From Aristolochia californica (taxonomy: Eukaryota > Streptophyta > Magnoliopsida > Piperales > Aristolochiaceae), in the NCBI GenBank assembly GCA_029961685.1, contig JARWKL010000008.1, positions 37,086,144-37,150,143 on the forward strand: a DNA stretch of 64,000 nt. The letters run 5' to 3'. Each line of letters starts with the position of its first letter. Within the stretch, counting starts at the first letter, position 1. This document shows, one piece after another, positions 34,915 to 45,870 of this stretch. Position numbers and translations under genes: made by a program. The notes under the pieces are model-generated. The model was not told where the DNA came from and did not search any database. It saw only the letters and a program-made list of their open reading frames with translations.

Positions 34915-36121
34915 ATAGAGGCTCATGTACTCAAATTACATCTAATTAGTTAAGTTTTTTTCTTTTCTAGAAATTTAACATGGTATCAGAGTCCAATTTA
35001 ACATGGTATCATAGCCCAAAAGTTAGTTAACTCCAAAAAATTGTGGTCACCCCAAAAAAGTTATACTTAGTCAAATTTGTTTAATTATTTCATTACTACC
35101 ATTATAATCTCCTTCTTATTAAGGTGGTGGTTATTTTGTCTTCATTTAATGTCTCATTAGCCTTTTTCTTGACAACCTTTTTCTTACTATCCTTTTGTTT
35201 TACTCTCGTTTACCCATTTTTTGGCCAACCCTTTGGTACATTGCTTTGGTTGGTTGAAAAATTCAACATGGGCATTTACCACTCAATAGTTAAGCCCACA
35301 TTGTCCCTTTCATACCCAAGCTAGCCAACTTCATTGGGCCATTTTTATTCCCAATTCAAGTCATGGTAGCTTCCATTTTCAACACACTTGCCTATTAGAT
35401 TTCATTGTTTGTTATATTGTTGTAAACCAGAAAAAGGGAAAAAAGAAAAAAAACTTCATAATTCTTGTCCAATGTGCTACTTGTGTAACCCTACATTTAT
35501 GCCTCTAGACTAAAGGCATATCCGGATTCAATAGAGAATGTAAAGTTTTTATCTTAATAAAATTTTAAAATTATTTTAAAAAAGAAAAAGAAAAAACTAA
35601 TTCCCAACTATGAAAATTCAAAGTGGTCCATGCATCGCTTAAACCATAACCCGTACAATGATGATAATACCGAGCTCTCTTTTTTCATACAAAAGTGAAT
35701 CCCTCTATTAAGAAAGTGAATGATCTTTTAAAGTTAAGCTTAATGGGTTGGACTATCACTTCAACCATCATCCAATAGAAAATTTAACCCTCCTTTTTAT
35801 TTTTTTGATTTTAACTTTTCATGTGTGCATTGAAGTTTCCTCTCATCAACACTCTTTATTTGTAACATATTGTGGGTTAGTTTTGATGAAAAACAATTCT
35901 TCATTTTCTAGTTTTAATATTTTTATCTTCCTTTATCTTCCGTTGTTTTTTTCTAATTTTATTTTAATTAGACCAGGTTTAAATCCAATTTTTTTTATAA
36001 AAATAATTTGGATCCTACTTGGTTGATTAACCTATGTTCATCATAGAGTGGCTCTAGATTGGTCCAAAACTATATAGGAGAGACAACAAATCTTTTTTAT
36101 AAGTTGGTGACCTTATGAAAC

Positions 36122-36458
36122 TGTTATGCATGTAATAACATTGCTAAGTTACTTAGAGTTTAATTAATTATTTTTTTACTTTATTTTATTTCAGTTAAAG
36201 AATTAATAGGCCACAGAGGCATTTTGATAATATTTTATCTTGAATCTTGTAAGGGTGAACCCTATTTAAGGGGTAAGAGTAATGAGAAAAGGAAAATATT
36301 GATTTAAAGTAAACAAGGGTTTTGAGTTCTCCTCAGAGAGCTCAGGGATGTGCGTTTTCCTCAAAAAACCTAGGGTTTTCAAGCTTCCCTTCGACTTGAT
36401 TTTCATCTTTCTCTTCTTCCTTCCTATGAATCGCTGTGTCAGATCCGGGATCGTAACA
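36122..36458 (+). mobile_element. Solo LTR, 337 bp, with target duplication
   Basis: Starts TGTTATGCATGTAATAACA and ends GGATCGTAACA; flanked by GAAAC on both sides (36117-36121 and 36459-36463). It is related to the LTRs of the element at 37128 (shared GGTGAACCCTATTTAAGGGG and the end GTGTCAGATCCGGGA). The R-block copy at about 60550 reads straight through (TTATGACACCTAGGG) and is the empty site. Confidence 0.93.
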
Positions 36459-37565
36459 GAAACCCAAGGTAGATACATGTCTTATATATGCGAAAAATAT
36501 ATTTTCTAGGGGGTGCAATGATACATCTCAAAGTTTGAGCTAGGTGACATGTTTCAAAACTCCAAGGAACTCAGGCCTGTTTACAGCGTTTGGGGTGTGC
36601 TCTTACTCTAAGGTTCATAACTTTTCTCTTACTTCATGGAAGAATGAAGGAAAGCAATGATCGTTAACAACCAATATAGGAGTAAATTTTTCATTGTAAA
36701 AAAATTGTTTACAAAAAATTAAAATCAAAATATTATGTAACATGTAATAAAAATTATAATTACCAATAGGTGTATAATTGTTATAAATTTTTTCAATTCA
36801 TTTACATTACTTTTTTTTAATCTTATTCCATATTGTAAGTTTCAATCACAAAATAATCTAAATGTTTGTTTTAATTTGATAGAATTTTCATGAGCCAATT
36901 GTTCCATTTCATATGATAAAAAAAAAATTCTACTTATTTATCTCTTCTAGTACTATTTATTTCAATATAAAAAATTAAAAATTATTTTTTTATAGCATTA
37001 CTCAATTTATGAATAGTTTTCAAACTATAAAAGATATTTTCACAATATAATGACCAGAACTCTAAAATCTTATTTAATCTACCAAAAGTACACTATCCTT
37101 AGAATACAAACATACACACACACACACTATTATGCATGCAATAACATTATTATTTTAGTATTTTCTTTAATTTACTTTATTTATTTCAGTTTTAGGCCAC
37201 AAGGGTATTTTTGGAATATTTTATTTATAGGGGTATTTTTGTAATATTTTATCTTAAAACCCTAACAGAGTGAACCCTATTTAAGGGGTATAAGTAATGA
37301 GAAACACAAGCATTGAATTATTAAGAATTAGGTTAAATCTAGAGTAAAGAGGCTTGAGATCACCTTCTTGATCTCGAGGTTAGGGTTTTCCTAAAAAACC
37401 CACGTATTCTCCTATCATCCATTGATCTTCGTCTTCCCCATTTCTTTCTACTATCCCTACGGTAATGCCTGGAAGACCCGTAACCCGTGGCAGACCCCAG
37501 ATCCTCCCAAAGAATCCTTGTGTCAAATCCGGTACCGTAACAACTGGTATCAGAGCGGGAACACA

Positions 37566-38024
37566 ATGGGTTATTCTATATCCCAAGAAAGATGGATTGC
37601 TATGGGTAAGGAATTAGAAGAAATATGAGCATGGTTAAATGCTTCCATTGAATGTTATGCAAGGGAGGAACTTGTTGCTGCAGCAAAACAGGTCACATGA
37701 CCTCAAATCTCCGACCACATATGCGCACAAGAGGTAGCAGAAGCTATCTCGGACGGGCAGAACGGCCCATGGCCGAAAAAATCAAAAAATTCATCTCCAA
37801 AGGTGGACGCAGAAAAGAAAAAAGGGTTATCTACCAAGACATCGAAATCAGTCCTCTGCTCACGGCAAGCACAGGAGGGGAAAAATTTCCCTGCCATTCC
37901 GAACGGAAAATATTTCCGAGAGTCTGTCTCGGCAAAATTCCAATCGGCGAAGCCTCCAAGGGCTGCTAGTCACCGCAGGAGTAGCACGAGACTCTGTCGG
38001 CGACAATTCAGCCTTGTTCTATGA
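37566..38024 (+). pseudogene. Residual reading frame in the non-autonomous element
   Basis: A single frame of about 150 codons runs from MGYSISQERWIAMGKELEEI, through two TGA stops (37626 and about 37698), to RRQFSLVL. It begins 20 bases after the primer site and continues with NASIECYAREELVAAAKQ and a Lys-rich middle. Position and composition suggest a remnant of a gag start; I recognise no domain. Confidence 0.4.
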
Positions 38025-38445
38025 CATTCCAATAGAAGAACCGTCGGTGGAAGACCGTCGGCGAAAATTCAATAGAAGACCTGTCGGCGACATTCCAGCA
38101 GAACCGTCGGCAATATTTCGAGAGCCCTCTGTCTCGGAAACTCTCCCAACGGCGAAGCGAAGCCCCAACGGGCTGATCTTCACCACCGTAGAAGTGGGAG
38201 ATTCTGTCGGCGACATTTCCGCAGAAGACCGTCGACGACAATTCAGCAGAAGACCTGTCGACGACAATTCAGTAGAAGACCCGTCGGCGACATTCCAATA
38301 GAAGAACCATTGGCGACATTCCAGCAGAAGACTGTCGGTGAAATTTCCGCAGAAGACTGTCAGCGACATTCCAGCTGAGAAGACCCGTCGGCGACATTCC
38401 AGCAGAAGACCCGTCGGCGACATTCCAACAGACGACTAATCGACG
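37970..38445 (+). repeat. Degenerate tandem array of about 25-30-base units
   Basis: The words CCGTCGGCGACATTCCAGC and AGAAGACCGTCGGCGA, with variants, recur at least a dozen times. Unit length drifts and the array is CpG-rich, unlike the AT-rich surroundings. It lies in the internal region of the non-autonomous LTR element. It encodes nothing consistent. Confidence 0.85.
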
Positions 38446-38642
38446 ATGCATCTGCAATTACCGGCTCCCGTCCTGTTTAGGATTTGCTGCATGAGGAAGA
38501 AGGGGTTCGATTAAATTTTCTTAACTTAGGAAAATTTAATCTGCGCGGTCTACTGAGTCGCACGCCTGATCGGGGTTCCTGAACCGAGTCAACCCAGGTT
38601 AACTCATACCAGCCCAAAAATAAAAAATAAAAATTGGGTGTC

Positions 38643-38655
38643 CAGAGGGGGGGGG
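38643..38655. repeat. Short poly-G tract in the leader region
   Basis: About ten G in a row following AGA, upstream of the polypurine tract of the element at 37128-39173. Confidence 0.7.
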
Positions 38656-39167
38656 GGTCATTGCTATCGCGGATGCTACTTCGGCACCGGTGGAGACGTC
38701 GGCATACAGACACTACTTCCGAGCTTGAGGACAAGCTCGTCTTCCAAGGGGGGTGTAATGTTGTGCACGCAATAACATTATTATTTTAGTGTTTTCTTTA
38801 ATTTACTTTATTTATTTCAGTTTTAGGCCACAATGGTATTTTTGGAATATTTTATTTATAGGGGTATTTTTGTAATATTTTATCTTAAAACCCTAACAGG
38901 GTGAACCCTATTTAAGGGGTATGGGTAATGAGAAACACAAGCATTGAAGTATTAAGAATTAGGTTAAATCTAGAGTAAATAGGCTTGAGATCACTTTCTT
39001 GATCTCGAGGTTAGGGTTTTCCTCAAAAACCCACGTATTCTCCTATCCTCCATTGATCTTCGTCTTCCCCATGTCTTCCTACTATCCCTACGGTAATGCC
39101 TGGAAGACCCGTAACCCGTGGCAGACCCCAGATCCTCCCAAAGAATCGTTGTGTCAGATCCGGGACC

Positions 39168-39169
<2 letters not shown>

Positions 39170-39202
<33 letters not shown>
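39170..39202. repeat. CA microsatellite between two LTR elements
   Basis: An uninterrupted (CA)n run of about 30 bases between the end of one LTR element and the start of the next. A second stretch of the same microsatellite lies at 37113-37127, left of the first element. Confidence 0.95.
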
Positions 39203-39204
<2 letters not shown>

Positions 39205-39799
39205 TTGAGTTTATGGAAAAGAGAAATACTTTATTGAATTCATTAACTTATTATAATCAGAGTACATGAACCTCTATTTATAATAGAGGAAGGTAGTAGA
39301 GTCCAATTACAATAAAATTACATTTGTCCAGATTACACCCAAACTCTAACACTTAAAAATAAGTCATAGCATAATTAAATAACTCAATATAGATAAAAGA
39401 CAAATATAACTCAAACTAGAACTCTTCTAGGACGTGACCATAAGATAAATATGTCTTTGTGAGTCCTTCATGATCTTCCAACTTATGTGATAAGGATGTC
39501 ACCTCATGGTAATCATGGTGGGTTCTACTTCTTATGGGCTTGGGCCCATCTTGTGGTCTAGTTGTGTGGCCCATCTTATAATACTCTTAGATATGTGGGC
39601 ATTCCTTGGTCGTGTGGGTTCGGGCCCTATCTTCCAACACTCCCCCTCAAGCGGGGGTGAGAGAACATCAAGAACTCCGAGCTTGTTGCAAATGATATAT
39701 AAATTTTTGTTTGTATAAAATGGCAGTCTTCCAATCTTCCAATACTCCCCCTCATGTTAGTGCTCTCTTCCATGAGGCCCAACTGGCCAATTCAGGGGG

Positions 39800-40110
39800 T
39801 ATAACATAGATATAATAATAAGTTCCTCCATCATGGTGTCCCAATCGTTGACATTTGATATTTTTTACGAGGTATTAAGTTCCTCCATCATGGAAGCCCA
39901 ACCAATGATATTTTTTATAATTTTGATGGGGTATTAAGTTCCTCTGTCATGGAATCCCAACCATTGACATTTGATATTTTTTACAGGGTATTAAATTCCT
40001 CTATCATGGAATCCCAACCATTGATATTTTTTATATTTTTGACGAGGTATTAAGTTCCTCTGTCATGGAATCCCAACCGTTGACATTTTTTATATTTTTG
40101 ACGGGGACAA
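39800..40110. repeat. Tandem repeat of about 60 bases, five copies
   Basis: Units start with AAGTTCCTCCATCATGG or AAGTTCCTCTGTCATGG, then continue CCCAACCATTGACATTTG and TTTTTTATATTTTTGACG; about five degenerate copies are visible. They lie inside the non-autonomous element and have no coding meaning. Confidence 0.88.
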
Positions 40111-41085
40111 ATAAATAATGGCATGAGGCCACCTCTTCTTCAATAATAATGTCCCCAAAGAGACATAATAGTTGTAGCTGAATATAAGACGACCATCTTC
40201 CAACACATATAACACAAACCAAATAATAAACTTGGTAAAAGAACCCATGAAATAATCCGATATAAAAATTTCTTCTTAGATGTACAAGCTTCATTTGTGC
40301 TCCCCCTCTCTTGAATATTTTGGTCACATAAACTTTATCCACAACATATGGAATAAAATGCCTCTTCCTTGTACTTCTTCTTCTTTTCCCCCTCAAGCTG
40401 GGAGGTAATGGCAGTGTCCCAACTTGAACAAAATATCATAGATGTAGCAATAAGCCAAAATAATAGAGATGTATATACAATCCTTTAAACTAGGGAGAAG
40501 TGAGATATTTTTCTGATATATCAACTCAAAAAGTGACACAAAACAATGGGCTTAAATTCAGATTTTTCAATGCAACAGAATACCAACATGACCTTTGATT
40601 CTTCCCATGCGAATATATCTTAAAATATAGATCAAATTGACATGAATTTTTTCTTCTGAAAGTAGACTTAAATACATTTCATAAAAGTATAAATGATCTT
40701 CATAAAATATAATTATCAGAAGATAAATAATCTGAAAGATTTCGGTCTTTGTCATCTGGCCAAACTAAACATTGTTTCTCATTTTTTTTCTAGCATGACC
40801 ATTGAATCTTCTAAGATCAATTTCTCCTTCTAAAAAACTCAGATAGAGAATTGGTTGAAAATTTAAGAAAATAGATTTACATATCTTTCGTTTGATATAT
40901 AATTATCCTTATAAAGTCTCGTTCATGATAGCATAAAATACCTCAGAATTTCAAGATTTCTACTGTTGTCAAACCATTTTTTCAATCTGACCTTCACTGC
41001 TTCAAATATCGATTTCTCTTTGTAGATAGATCCAATTGAAACTTTGGTTGAATATGTAAGAGAATAGACTTACAGATATTTTTTT

Positions 41086-41111
41086 TGATATATATATATA
41101 TATATATATAT
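41086..41111. repeat. TA microsatellite
   Basis: A (TA)n run of about 24 bases inside the internal region of the 39203-41913 element. Confidence 0.9.
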
Positions 41112-41913
41112 CCATATAAAGTCTCGTTCTTGATAGCATAAAATTCCTCGGAAGTTGAAGCTTTCTCCTACTGCTCAAACCTCTTTCGCAATCTAACCTT
41201 TTCTCATTAAAATATCGATTTCTCTTTGTAGATAACTCTGATTGAAAAAATATTTTTTCCTTGGAAAGTAGACTCAAATATCTTTCCGTTAATATATAAT
41301 TTACAATATTAAATTCTCAGTATAGAGGTAAAAAATGCAAAGAAAACTACAGGTATAGGGACTGAAAAAAATAACTACGAACCTAGACTTAGGGTTTCGG
41401 ATTTAGAGAAAAGGATCTCATTTTCTCTATGGGTTGACCAAGTCAACTCATGAAACCTACTTTGATACCATGTTGAATTTATAGAAAAGAGAAATACTTT
41501 ATTGACTTCATTAACTTATTATAATCAGAGTACATGAAGCTTTATTTATAATAGAGGAAGGTACTAGAGTCCAAATACAATAGAAGTATCTTTTTCCCAA
41601 TTACACCCAAAATCTAACACTTAAAGATAAGTTCTAGCATAATTAAATAACTCAATATAGATAAAATAAAAATATAACTCAAACTAGAACTCTTCTAGGA
41701 CGTGACCATAAGATAAAGATGCCTTTGTGAATCCTTCATGATCTTTCAACTTATGTGATAAGGATGCCAGCTCATGGTAATCACGGTGGGTTCTACTTCT
41801 TATGGGTTTGGGCCATTCTTGTGGGCCTTCCTTGGTCGTGTGGCCCATCTTATAATACTCTTAGATATGTAGGCATTCCTTGGTCATGTGGACTTAGGCC
41901 CTATCTTCCAACA

Positions 41914-43219
41914 CACATATAAATTTCTTTAGCTATATAGGTAAAGTCCCACAAAGATAAACCTGGGAGGAAGGGGGAGGGGAATAGGTTTATCCAATTT
42001 TAAATTTTAACTTCTACATTTTCTATCTAATCAATAAAATTAATAGACAACTCCATCATTTCCTTTAGGAACAATAAGAAAGTTACTTTCTATCCTCTTC
42101 ATGTTTTGTGGAAGAAGTGGGATGAAATTGTTTTTATCTCCCAAATTCAACAAGAGCACAAATTCTTTTTTCAAGAGCAATTTTTTGTTTTTTTTCTTGT
42201 CCCATTAAAGAGTTTTGTGGGGCAAGATGAATCGGGTCTAAAATAATTTTACCTCTTAAAACTTAAATATATCAGTAAAACTAATTTCAAGTGAATAATT
42301 ATTTCTCTCTGTATTTTCTTACCAATCTATGGTTTCCTATAGGCATAAACAAACACACATTGCAAATGATATTATGACATTTTCATAGGTGGAACTTGAA
42401 TATTTTTCGTAGAATTTGTCCTCTTTATTCTAATGGTGATGTGTTGGTGAACTTGTAGAATCTTAGACTATCCCATTGGTCACGCTACATATGTGGTTGT
42501 ATCATTTGTTGGGCAACAACCTCCACTTAAAGTCTTCAATATGTATTTTTCCACTGGCTAGTCAAGTCCAAGAGAAGAGAAAGAAGAGGAAATGAGAGAG
42601 AGGTGTGGACGAATTTGAGCCAAGAGGAAGAGACTCAGATGCTCTACCCAATCCCTTGAATTTGTATTTATAGTTGATGGAAGGTGTTTGCATTGACTAC
42701 AATGCTCTTATGGCTACATGCTTAAAAAAAAGACATAAGAGGACATAAACTAGCTTACATAATTATAATTGTAAGTCATCTCCAAGAAAGTTCACCTTAT
42801 TTACCACACGTGGGTATCTTTTAACACCCTAAACCTCTTAATTTGTGTTTTAATTTTATAAAGCCTAAACATTGGCATCTCCTTATTCCTCTAACCTTTT
42901 ATAACAAGTATGGGTGTCCACATTAAGTCTATGTGTTCACACAAGGCTGCCAAAGTGCAGGTAGATAACCTAGTGTCGAATGTGACACCAAGGGAAACGA
43001 TCATTCACATCTTACAATCAATAGTCAATAATACAAAGTGTTATGAAACCTCTGAACAAGTAAAGTTTGCAGGTGATACCTACTCATCTATTTTTTATTT
43101 AAAAACGAAAATAATCTACGTATCTATTTTATGAGTACAAAGTGGAATGTATATCCCCTTTGGAATGGTTTTTGTTGCTTCACTTAAAATTATATTCTCA
43201 CCTTTATTTATTTTTTATT
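41914..43219. other. R-block body, no gene
   Basis: Matches 61286-62580 closely. Contains the recurrent unit CTATCCCATTGGTCAC (near 42471) and GGCTAGTCAAGTCC, also at about 44935, 45405, 59133 and 61722. A 74-codon frame at 42910 has no match to anything I know. Confidence 0.6.
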
Positions 43220-43545
43220 GCTAACTTGCAAGAGTTGGCCTGACAACATTTTGTGTCTCAAAATTTGGTGAAGAGGTACTCTAATGATGTATGGTGGCCC
43301 TTCAACATATGGCTTCTACTACTAGCCTTCTCTTGCAAGCACTAGCCTCTCCACATCTTGTCTCTCAAAATTTTGTGACCAACTACTCTATATGTATTCT
43401 GGCCCTTTAGTATATGGGTTCTACTACTAGCCTTCTCTTGCAAGTTCTAGCCACTCCACATTTTTTTGCCTCATAATTTTGCGACCAAGTACTCTATGAT
43501 GTATGGGTTGCCTTTCAGCATATGGGTTCAACTACTAGCCTTCAG
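43220..43545. repeat. Tandem repeat of about 115 bases, three units
   Basis: Three units each carry TACTCTA, GGGTTCTACTACTAGCCTTC and CTTGCAAG; boundaries are near 43337 and 43453. The R-block copy at about 62560-62600 has no array, so it expanded after duplication. No coding frame. Confidence 0.82.
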
Positions 43546-44269
43546 GCTTTTGCATTGGCGTGGAGGTGTTGAAACCCAATGCTGAGTGCATTCTCTATGT
43601 TAGAGTATGTAACCGTGTTATATTAGTACTTTTGCTAGTCTCTATGCGTGGCCGTCTTTTATTCCTTAATATATGTAACCTGGTGATTATAGATGGTTGT
43701 TTGAGATTGTTTACAACAAATCTTAGACAAACATATGCTGATTAATTATTATGTACATCATTTACAGAAATATTACTCTTTGCATGAGTTGAAGACAATT
43801 ATGTAAGAAATATTACAGAAATTACTTCTCCATCTTCGGCTTTTTCATAAACCGATTTCCCCGATTCTTCAACTGTTAGTGGTTTTCGACTTCTAGTTTA
43901 ATAAAAGAAAGAGTCTTTCTCTAAAAGGCTGGTTGGCGATAACTGTAGTTACCAACTCTTTTCGGGGTTTTCATTTCTTTTCAACTTCTCTTGTAAAAAG
44001 TGACAAACCTGTACATCTCTACATATAATGAAGTAATTTTTTCTGTTTCCACAAAGAAGCAACATCCAAGATCCTTGAATGCCACGGAATTTGACTCTTT
44101 TAGAATTAAACATACGAAGCATTTCCATAATTTAGATCAAACATCAATTGCCAATTTGTGTGTTTTTACTTGTTACTAGATGGTGCATTTGTGTTGAAAA
44201 GTGTAGAAAAAATCTTTCATTGACCAAATTTTCTGGTATTTATGCTATTTTTGGGGGTGAATTTTTTTT

Positions 44270-44460
44270 TAATAGACTCTTTCTTATTCTTCTTTCCTTT
44301 TCTTTATTTTTCCTTTCCATTTTTTTCTCTTCTCTTTCTTTTCTCATTCTTTTTCTTTTCTTTCATTTTCTTTCATTTTCTTTTATTTTCTTTCCTTTTC
44401 TTTCATTTTCTTTTATTTTCTTTCTTTTTTTTCTCTTTCCTTTTCTCTCTTAGTTAAAAA
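44270..44460 (+). repeat. Long pyrimidine tract (CTTTT repeats)
   Basis: About 190 bases nearly all C and T (TTTCTTTCATTTTC units). Related tracts lie at 47130-47240 and 63200-63450, in R-block copies. The Phe/Leu-rich open frames here are artefacts of the repeat. Confidence 0.92.
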
Positions 44461-44914
44461 AAATTCTCTCACAAAATGATGGAATTTTGGGAGAAAATAA
44501 AATAAATAAAAACTTGAAAGAAAATTTTAATCATAAAAATTTAAAAATATACTAATTTTCTTCTCTTTTCCATTTTCTGCATGTATCCAAACAAGAGAAA
44601 CTATATTTATCTTCCATTTTCTCTCTCATTTTCTATGGGCATCCAAACAAGAGAACAAAAACATCTTTCCTTTTCTTTTTTCTTCACTTTCTTGTTCTAA
44701 ACATAGCCGTAGTGAAACAAAGGAAAACTTCAGTTTGATTTGAGAGCTCATGAGTTCAACTTGATAACATCAGAGTTCACAACATAAGTTGTTATCTTCT
44801 TTGGTGCTTCTGCTTCTCCTACCTGACAATACCCTAATTAGCTTTCCTTCACTTTAATCTAAAGAATGATTCTTTACATATCTTTCAGCCTCTAGCATTA
44901 GAGTTGTATCAAGG

Positions 44915-45870
44915 TATCAGAGTTGAGCAACTTAGTCCATCCCATTGGTCACGTTACATATGTAGTTGTATCATTTGTTGGACCACAATGTCCACTTAAA
45001 GTCTTCATTATGTGTTTTCCCTAGGCTAGTCAAGTCCTCATTTTTTCCTTTTACACTTTCTAGTCAAGTCCTCATTTGGGCTGTTGAGGAGTAGGTTTGG
45101 AACAAGAAGTCCTTACACAGCAAGAATTATTATAGAAGAAAGTGTCATAGAAGAGTTTTAATTTAAAGGTGGTTTAATTATGTTAGTCTTCTATTTGTGT
45201 TAAGTTGTTTAATTGTTCTAGGACTTATCTTTCAGTGTTTAACTTTGGGTGTAACTGGGATAAGGTGGTTTAATTGTAATTGGATTCTACTTCTTTCATT
45301 TATTATAAATAGAAATTTATGTATTCAAATTACATAAAGTTAGTTAAGTTTTTCTCTTTTCCAAAAACTTCACATGGTATTAGAGTTGAGCATCGTAGTC
45401 TATCCCATTGGTCACATAACATATGTGATTATATCTTTTGTTGGACCATAATGTCCACTTAAAGTTTTCGTTATGCATTTTTCCTCAGGTTAGACAAGTC
45501 CTCATATTGGCCTTTTACATTAGCTAGTCAAGTTCTCATTTGGGTTGTTGAAGAGTAGGTATGGAAGATTCTCACATGACTATCACAACAAGAAGTCCTT
45601 ACAAAGCTAGAATTATTATGGAAGTAAGTCTCATACAAGAGTTTTGATTTAAAGGTGTTTTAATTATATTAGTCTTCTATTTGTGTTCAGTTGTTTAATT
45701 GCTCTAGGATTTATATTTTAGTGTTTAACTTTGGGTATACCTGGTTTAAGGGTGGTTTAATGGTATTTGGATTCTACTTCTTCCTCTATTATAAATAGAG
45801 GCTCATGTACTAAAATTAAATCAAGTAATAATTTTTTTTTCACTTTTCCAGAAATTTAACATGGTATCAT
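44915..45870 (+). repeat. Two tandem LTR-like units of about 470 bases
   Basis: Unit 1 (about 44935-45385) and unit 2 (about 45405-45870) carry the same order: CTATCCCATTGGTCAC, TGTTGGACCA, GGTTAGACAAGTCCTC-like pair, TTTAGTGTTTAACTTTGGGT, TATAAATAGA, then ...CACATGGTATTAGAG in the first and ...AACATGGTATCATAG in the second. Each therefore ends like an LTR followed by a primer-binding site. This is an LTR/leader tandem, as made by unequal recombination. Confidence 0.72.

Larger units (their letters stand above)
24825..35535. repeat. Segmental duplication, copy B
   Basis: Direct repeat of 10987-23227, with the same internal order. It lacks the P450 segment and carries a TRIM inside its copia. 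Unlike copy A it continues without interruption into the R-block sequence beyond 35535. Confidence 0.93.
37128..39173 (+). mobile_element. Non-autonomous LTR retrotransposon, 2,046 bp
   Basis: LTRs of 415 bases each at 37128-37542 and 38759-39173. The 5' LTR starts TATTATGCATG and the 3' one TGTTGTGCACG, so the TG end has mutated in the first. Both end GTAACA. The primer site TGGTATCAGAGCGG begins at 37545 and the polypurine tract CCAAGGGGGG lies at 38744-38753. No protease, integrase or RT. It is inserted in a CA microsatellite, so a target duplication cannot be distinguished from the repeat. The LTR contains CCCTATTTAAGGGG as a possible TATA region. Confidence 0.92.
39203..41913 (-). mobile_element. 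Second non-autonomous LTR retrotransposon, minus strand, 2.7 kb
   Basis: On the minus strand the 5' LTR is 41913-41471 (443 bases) and the 3' LTR 39639-39203 (437 bases); both start TGTTGGAAGATAGGG and end CAACA. The primer site TGGTATCAAAG is just inside (41470-41460). The polypurine tract GCTTGAGGGGGAG precedes the 3' LTR (about 39652-39640). The LTR contains CCTCTATTATAAAT, shared with R-block LTRs. The flank is CACAC on the left and CACAT on the right, consistent with a target duplication in a CA/TA microsatellite. The longest internal frame (40396-40031, minus) has no recognisable domain. Confidence 0.88.
34900..44860. repeat. R-block copy B/C: LTR end, primer site and long non-coding body
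   Basis: LTR end ...TTTAACA at 34980 and primer site TGGTATCAGAGTCC at 34981; the junction is repeated once more at 34999-35016. The non-coding body is matched by 59454-63700, and in part by 45862-47400. Three retroelements that the other copy lacks are inserted (36122-36458, 37128-39173, 39203-41913). I see no gene in the body. A 127-base pair of CA and TA simple repeats marks the double insertion site. Confidence 0.75.

Noticed and set aside
38019..38457. Frames with repeated SPTGLLLECRRR-like units
   Set aside because: Read-outs of the degenerate tandem array on the minus strand. No start context and stops between units in other frames.
37970..40110. CRISPR-like regular repeats
   Set aside because: The arrays are directly adjacent degenerate units without unique spacers, in a plant retroelement context.
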